DNA from: Polaromonas sp.
GTDB taxonomy: Bacteria; Pseudomonadota; Gammaproteobacteria; Burkholderiales; Burkholderiaceae_C
Length of the DNA: 64,000 nucleotides
Direction of reading: 5' to 3'
NCBI GenBank assembly: GCA_013298945.1
Contig: JAAFJR010000002.1
Coordinates: 450,457-514,456, forward strand
Shown here in pieces: positions 62,870 to 64,000 of this stretch. Numbering within the stretch: position 1 is the stretch's first letter; each line of letters begins with the position of its first letter. The translations under genes and the position numbers were made by a program. Under the pieces are notes generated by a model. The model saw only the letters and a list, made by a program, of their open reading frames with translations, was not told the origin of the DNA and searched no databases.

Positions 62870-62916
62870 GGCGATATTTTGAAGAGTAAAAAATTAGAGA
62901 ATTAAATTAGATTAAA

Positions 62917-63303
62917 TTAAATGATGCTGGATTTAACCATGTATTCAACACCTTCCAAGCCTTTGAAGTGTGCATCCGAAGTCAAAAGCGTGGCGTTGCT
63001 AACTTCTGCGCTGGCGTAAATGATGGAATCTGCAAAAGACAAATTGTGCGACAAACCCAAATCCCCTGCAGTCAGCGCGATGTTTTGCGTCAATGGCAAG
63101 ACCAGCGCTTGAGTGCTGTAGTTGATGACTCGCATGGCTTCTTCCATGCTGCGCTCACGCAAGAGCCACTTGTAAAGCTCCATTTGAACGGCAGTCGGCA
63201 CGATCAAATTGTCAACATCGCGCAAAGCAGCTTCAAAACGAGGTGCCAGCGGTGAATCCGTGAGCCACTCAATCCAGCCACAGGTATCGACTAAAACTTT
63301 CAC
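62917..63303 (-). CDS. PIN-domain toxin, VapC family
   Basis: 128 residues, GTG start overlapping the antitoxin stop (GTGA). Likely a ribonuclease whose action is blocked by the preceding protein. PIN acidic residues: VLVDTCGWIEWL (Asp6), VQMELYKWLL (Glu near 43), LSFADSIIYASA (Asp near 91) and LLTSDAHFKGL (Asp near 109). Toxin second, antitoxin first, as in VapBC operons. Confidence 0.88.
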   Translation of the reverse strand: MKVLVDTCGWIEWLTDSPLAPRFEAALRDVDNLIVPTAVQMELYKWLLRERSMEEAMRVINYSTQALVLPLTQNIALTAGDLGLSHNLSFADSIIYASAEVSNATLLTSDAHFKGLEGVEYMVKSSII

Positions 63304-63527
63304 AAATGTTTCAAGCGGTCGTTGCGGTCGCTTCTATCACGGTAATTCGCGGTATTCGCGCCACGTGCAATGCCTTTGAGCGCATCCAGTGTCGGAACAG
63401 GTAGTAAATGCACCAGCCCAGACTTTTCAACGAAGCTTATTTTTTGCCCCGCTTCTAGGTGCAAACGCTCGCGTACGTCTTTAGGAATGCCGATTTGAAA
63501 CTTGGTTGAGAGGGTAGCAGTAGACAT
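63300..63527 (-). CDS. AbrB/SpoVT-type antitoxin of the VapC-like toxin
   Basis: 75 residues from ATG 63527, preceded by AGGTGG; a GTG three codons earlier is possible. The N-terminal swapped-hairpin DNA-binding fold is seen: TLSTKFQIGIPKDVRERLHL then EAGQKISFVEK. The C-terminal part (ANTANYRDRSDRNDRLKHL) would wrap the toxin. It probably represses its own promoter together with the toxin. Overlaps the toxin start by 4 nt. Confidence 0.85.
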   Translation of the reverse strand: MSTATLSTKFQIGIPKDVRERLHLEAGQKISFVEKSGLVHLLPVPTLDALKGIARGANTANYRDRSDRNDRLKHL

Positions 63528-63630
63528 ATTTTCCACCTGTATTCTTACATTTATGTGGTTGCATAAAAATGTAAGAATAGCATAAAAACATCATTGAAAC
63601 AGCGATTCCTTGTTTGCTTTGAAACGAAAT

Positions 63631-63878
63631 TCATTCTCGAATTCTAAATCCGGGTTTCAAGTTATCTTCTAAAGAAATTTTGCTAGCAATGATTTCAATT
63701 TCTGCTTCAGTACAAATTCCGTCAAGAGAGTGCGCGTCAATATAAAAAACTATTAAATGCTCGTTATTTTTAATCAGTTTCGAGGACACATCATTTATGT
63801 AACCGTTGGGAATAACTCCCTCTGGCTTAATCGATATATTTCGGACATTTTCAAATACTATGAAACCATTATCTAGGG
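63631..63878 (-). pseudogene. C-terminal piece of an unknown gene cut by an IS5-like element
   Basis: The leftward frame (LDNGFIVFENVRNISIKPEG, VIPNGYINDVSSKLI, then EIEIIASKISLEDNLKPGFR) looks like real protein but has no start of its own. At 63875-63878 is CTAG, and the sequence beyond it belongs to an insertion sequence, so the 5' part of this gene was displaced. No family recognised. Confidence 0.55.
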
Positions 63879-64000
63879 AAACTCTGCAAAACCCAGCCAA
63901 CCGCTGAGTCTCGCTAAACGTTGAATGATTATGAAACAAATCAGCCTAGCGACTACGGGATACGAACTGATCACCAAACGCACACGCAAGCGGGTATTTC
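63879..64000 (+). mobile_element. IS5-family insertion sequence, left end (continues outside window)
   Basis: Begins after CTAG (a favoured IS5 target) with GGAAACTCTGCAAAACCC, which looks like an IS5-type terminal repeat. The transposase starts 52 bp further in. Right end not in the window. Confidence 0.65.
63931..64000 (+). CDS. IS5-family transposase, N-terminal fragment (runs off window)
   Basis: From ATG 63931 the translation MKQISLATTGYELITKRTRK, then RVF, matches the start of IS5-group transposases (MKQ..LA..G+E...K.TR+..F). Only 23 codons are in the window, so completeness cannot be judged. It differs from the IS5-like remnant at 28340, which starts MTYRHALTDSQW and belongs to another subgroup. 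Confidence 0.75.
   Translation, partial: MKQISLATTGYELITKRTRKRVF

Noticed and set aside
62192..62905. 237-codon + strand frame opposite fumarase
   Set aside because: Antisense to a clear class I fumarase. The sequence is His/Ala/Val-rich, as is usual for such shadows.
1..64000. tRNA, rRNA or riboswitch genes
   Set aside because: None were recognised by eye in the intergenic stretches; a dedicated covariance-model search was not possible.

Overview
The window reads as part of the chromosome (or a large replicon) of a betaproteobacterium, most likely Burkholderiales. The housekeeping genes at the right (lexA with SOS boxes, a tctCBA-type transporter, oxalyl-CoA decarboxylase and formyl-CoA transferase, ridA, murI, class I fumarase, metY) have the character of that order. 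I infer the order from protein resemblance only and cannot name the genus.

Region 1 (2-28051, + strand): the 3' part of one enormous, visibly G+C-rich gene for a trans-AT polyketide synthase. It enters the window already open and runs to a terminal thioesterase-like domain. The modules are: a partial KS-ACP; KS-KR-ACP; KS-DH-KR-ACP; KS-DH-KR-ACP; KS-DH-KR-cMT-ACP; KS-KR-cMT-ACP; and a termination unit of a KS lacking the HGTGT histidine, a degenerate methyltransferase-like region, an ACP and an alpha/beta hydrolase with Cys as nucleophile. There are no AT domains. The KR-cMT halves of the last two extending modules are identical at DNA level over 2,295 bp (16032-18326 and 20892-23186).

Region 2 (about 28.1-45.6 kb): a lower-G+C accessory region. 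It starts with nested transposase wreckage (IS5-like, ISL3-like, a scrap of RHS repeat). Then come an actin-like plasmid segregation gene with a small upstream partner, an evenly spaced run of small hairpins, a tyrosine recombinase, an IS1-like transposase and a HigA/ImmA-type regulator. A leftward operon follows, encoding a YhcG/DUF1016 nuclease, a UPF1-like SF1 helicase, a PIN-GNAT-EVE/ASCH-like fusion, an ASCH protein and a small P-loop kinase, with a D12-class DNA adenine methylase upstream. The same 18-bp perfect palindrome lies upstream of the segregation genes and upstream of the nuclease-helicase operon. This operon is the best candidate here for an undescribed system, probably in genome defence or modified-nucleic-acid surveillance; its function is inference.

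Region 3 (45.7-64 kb): core-like genes. These are lexA, an asparaginase, an XRE-cupin regulator with an orphan LivM-type permease, a DUF962 membrane protein, metY, a CBS protein, a tricarboxylate-type transporter (tctC-tctB-tctA), and a Crp/Fnr regulator divergent from oxc-frc with an FNR-like box between them. Then come a PAS protein, ridA, murI, fumarase and a VapBC-like pair. An IS5-like element that has cut an unknown gene closes the window. Two short dispersed repeat families occur here: a roughly 45-bp element found four times, twice inside coding sequence, and an 85-90-bp inverted-repeat element that has rewritten the RidA C-terminus.
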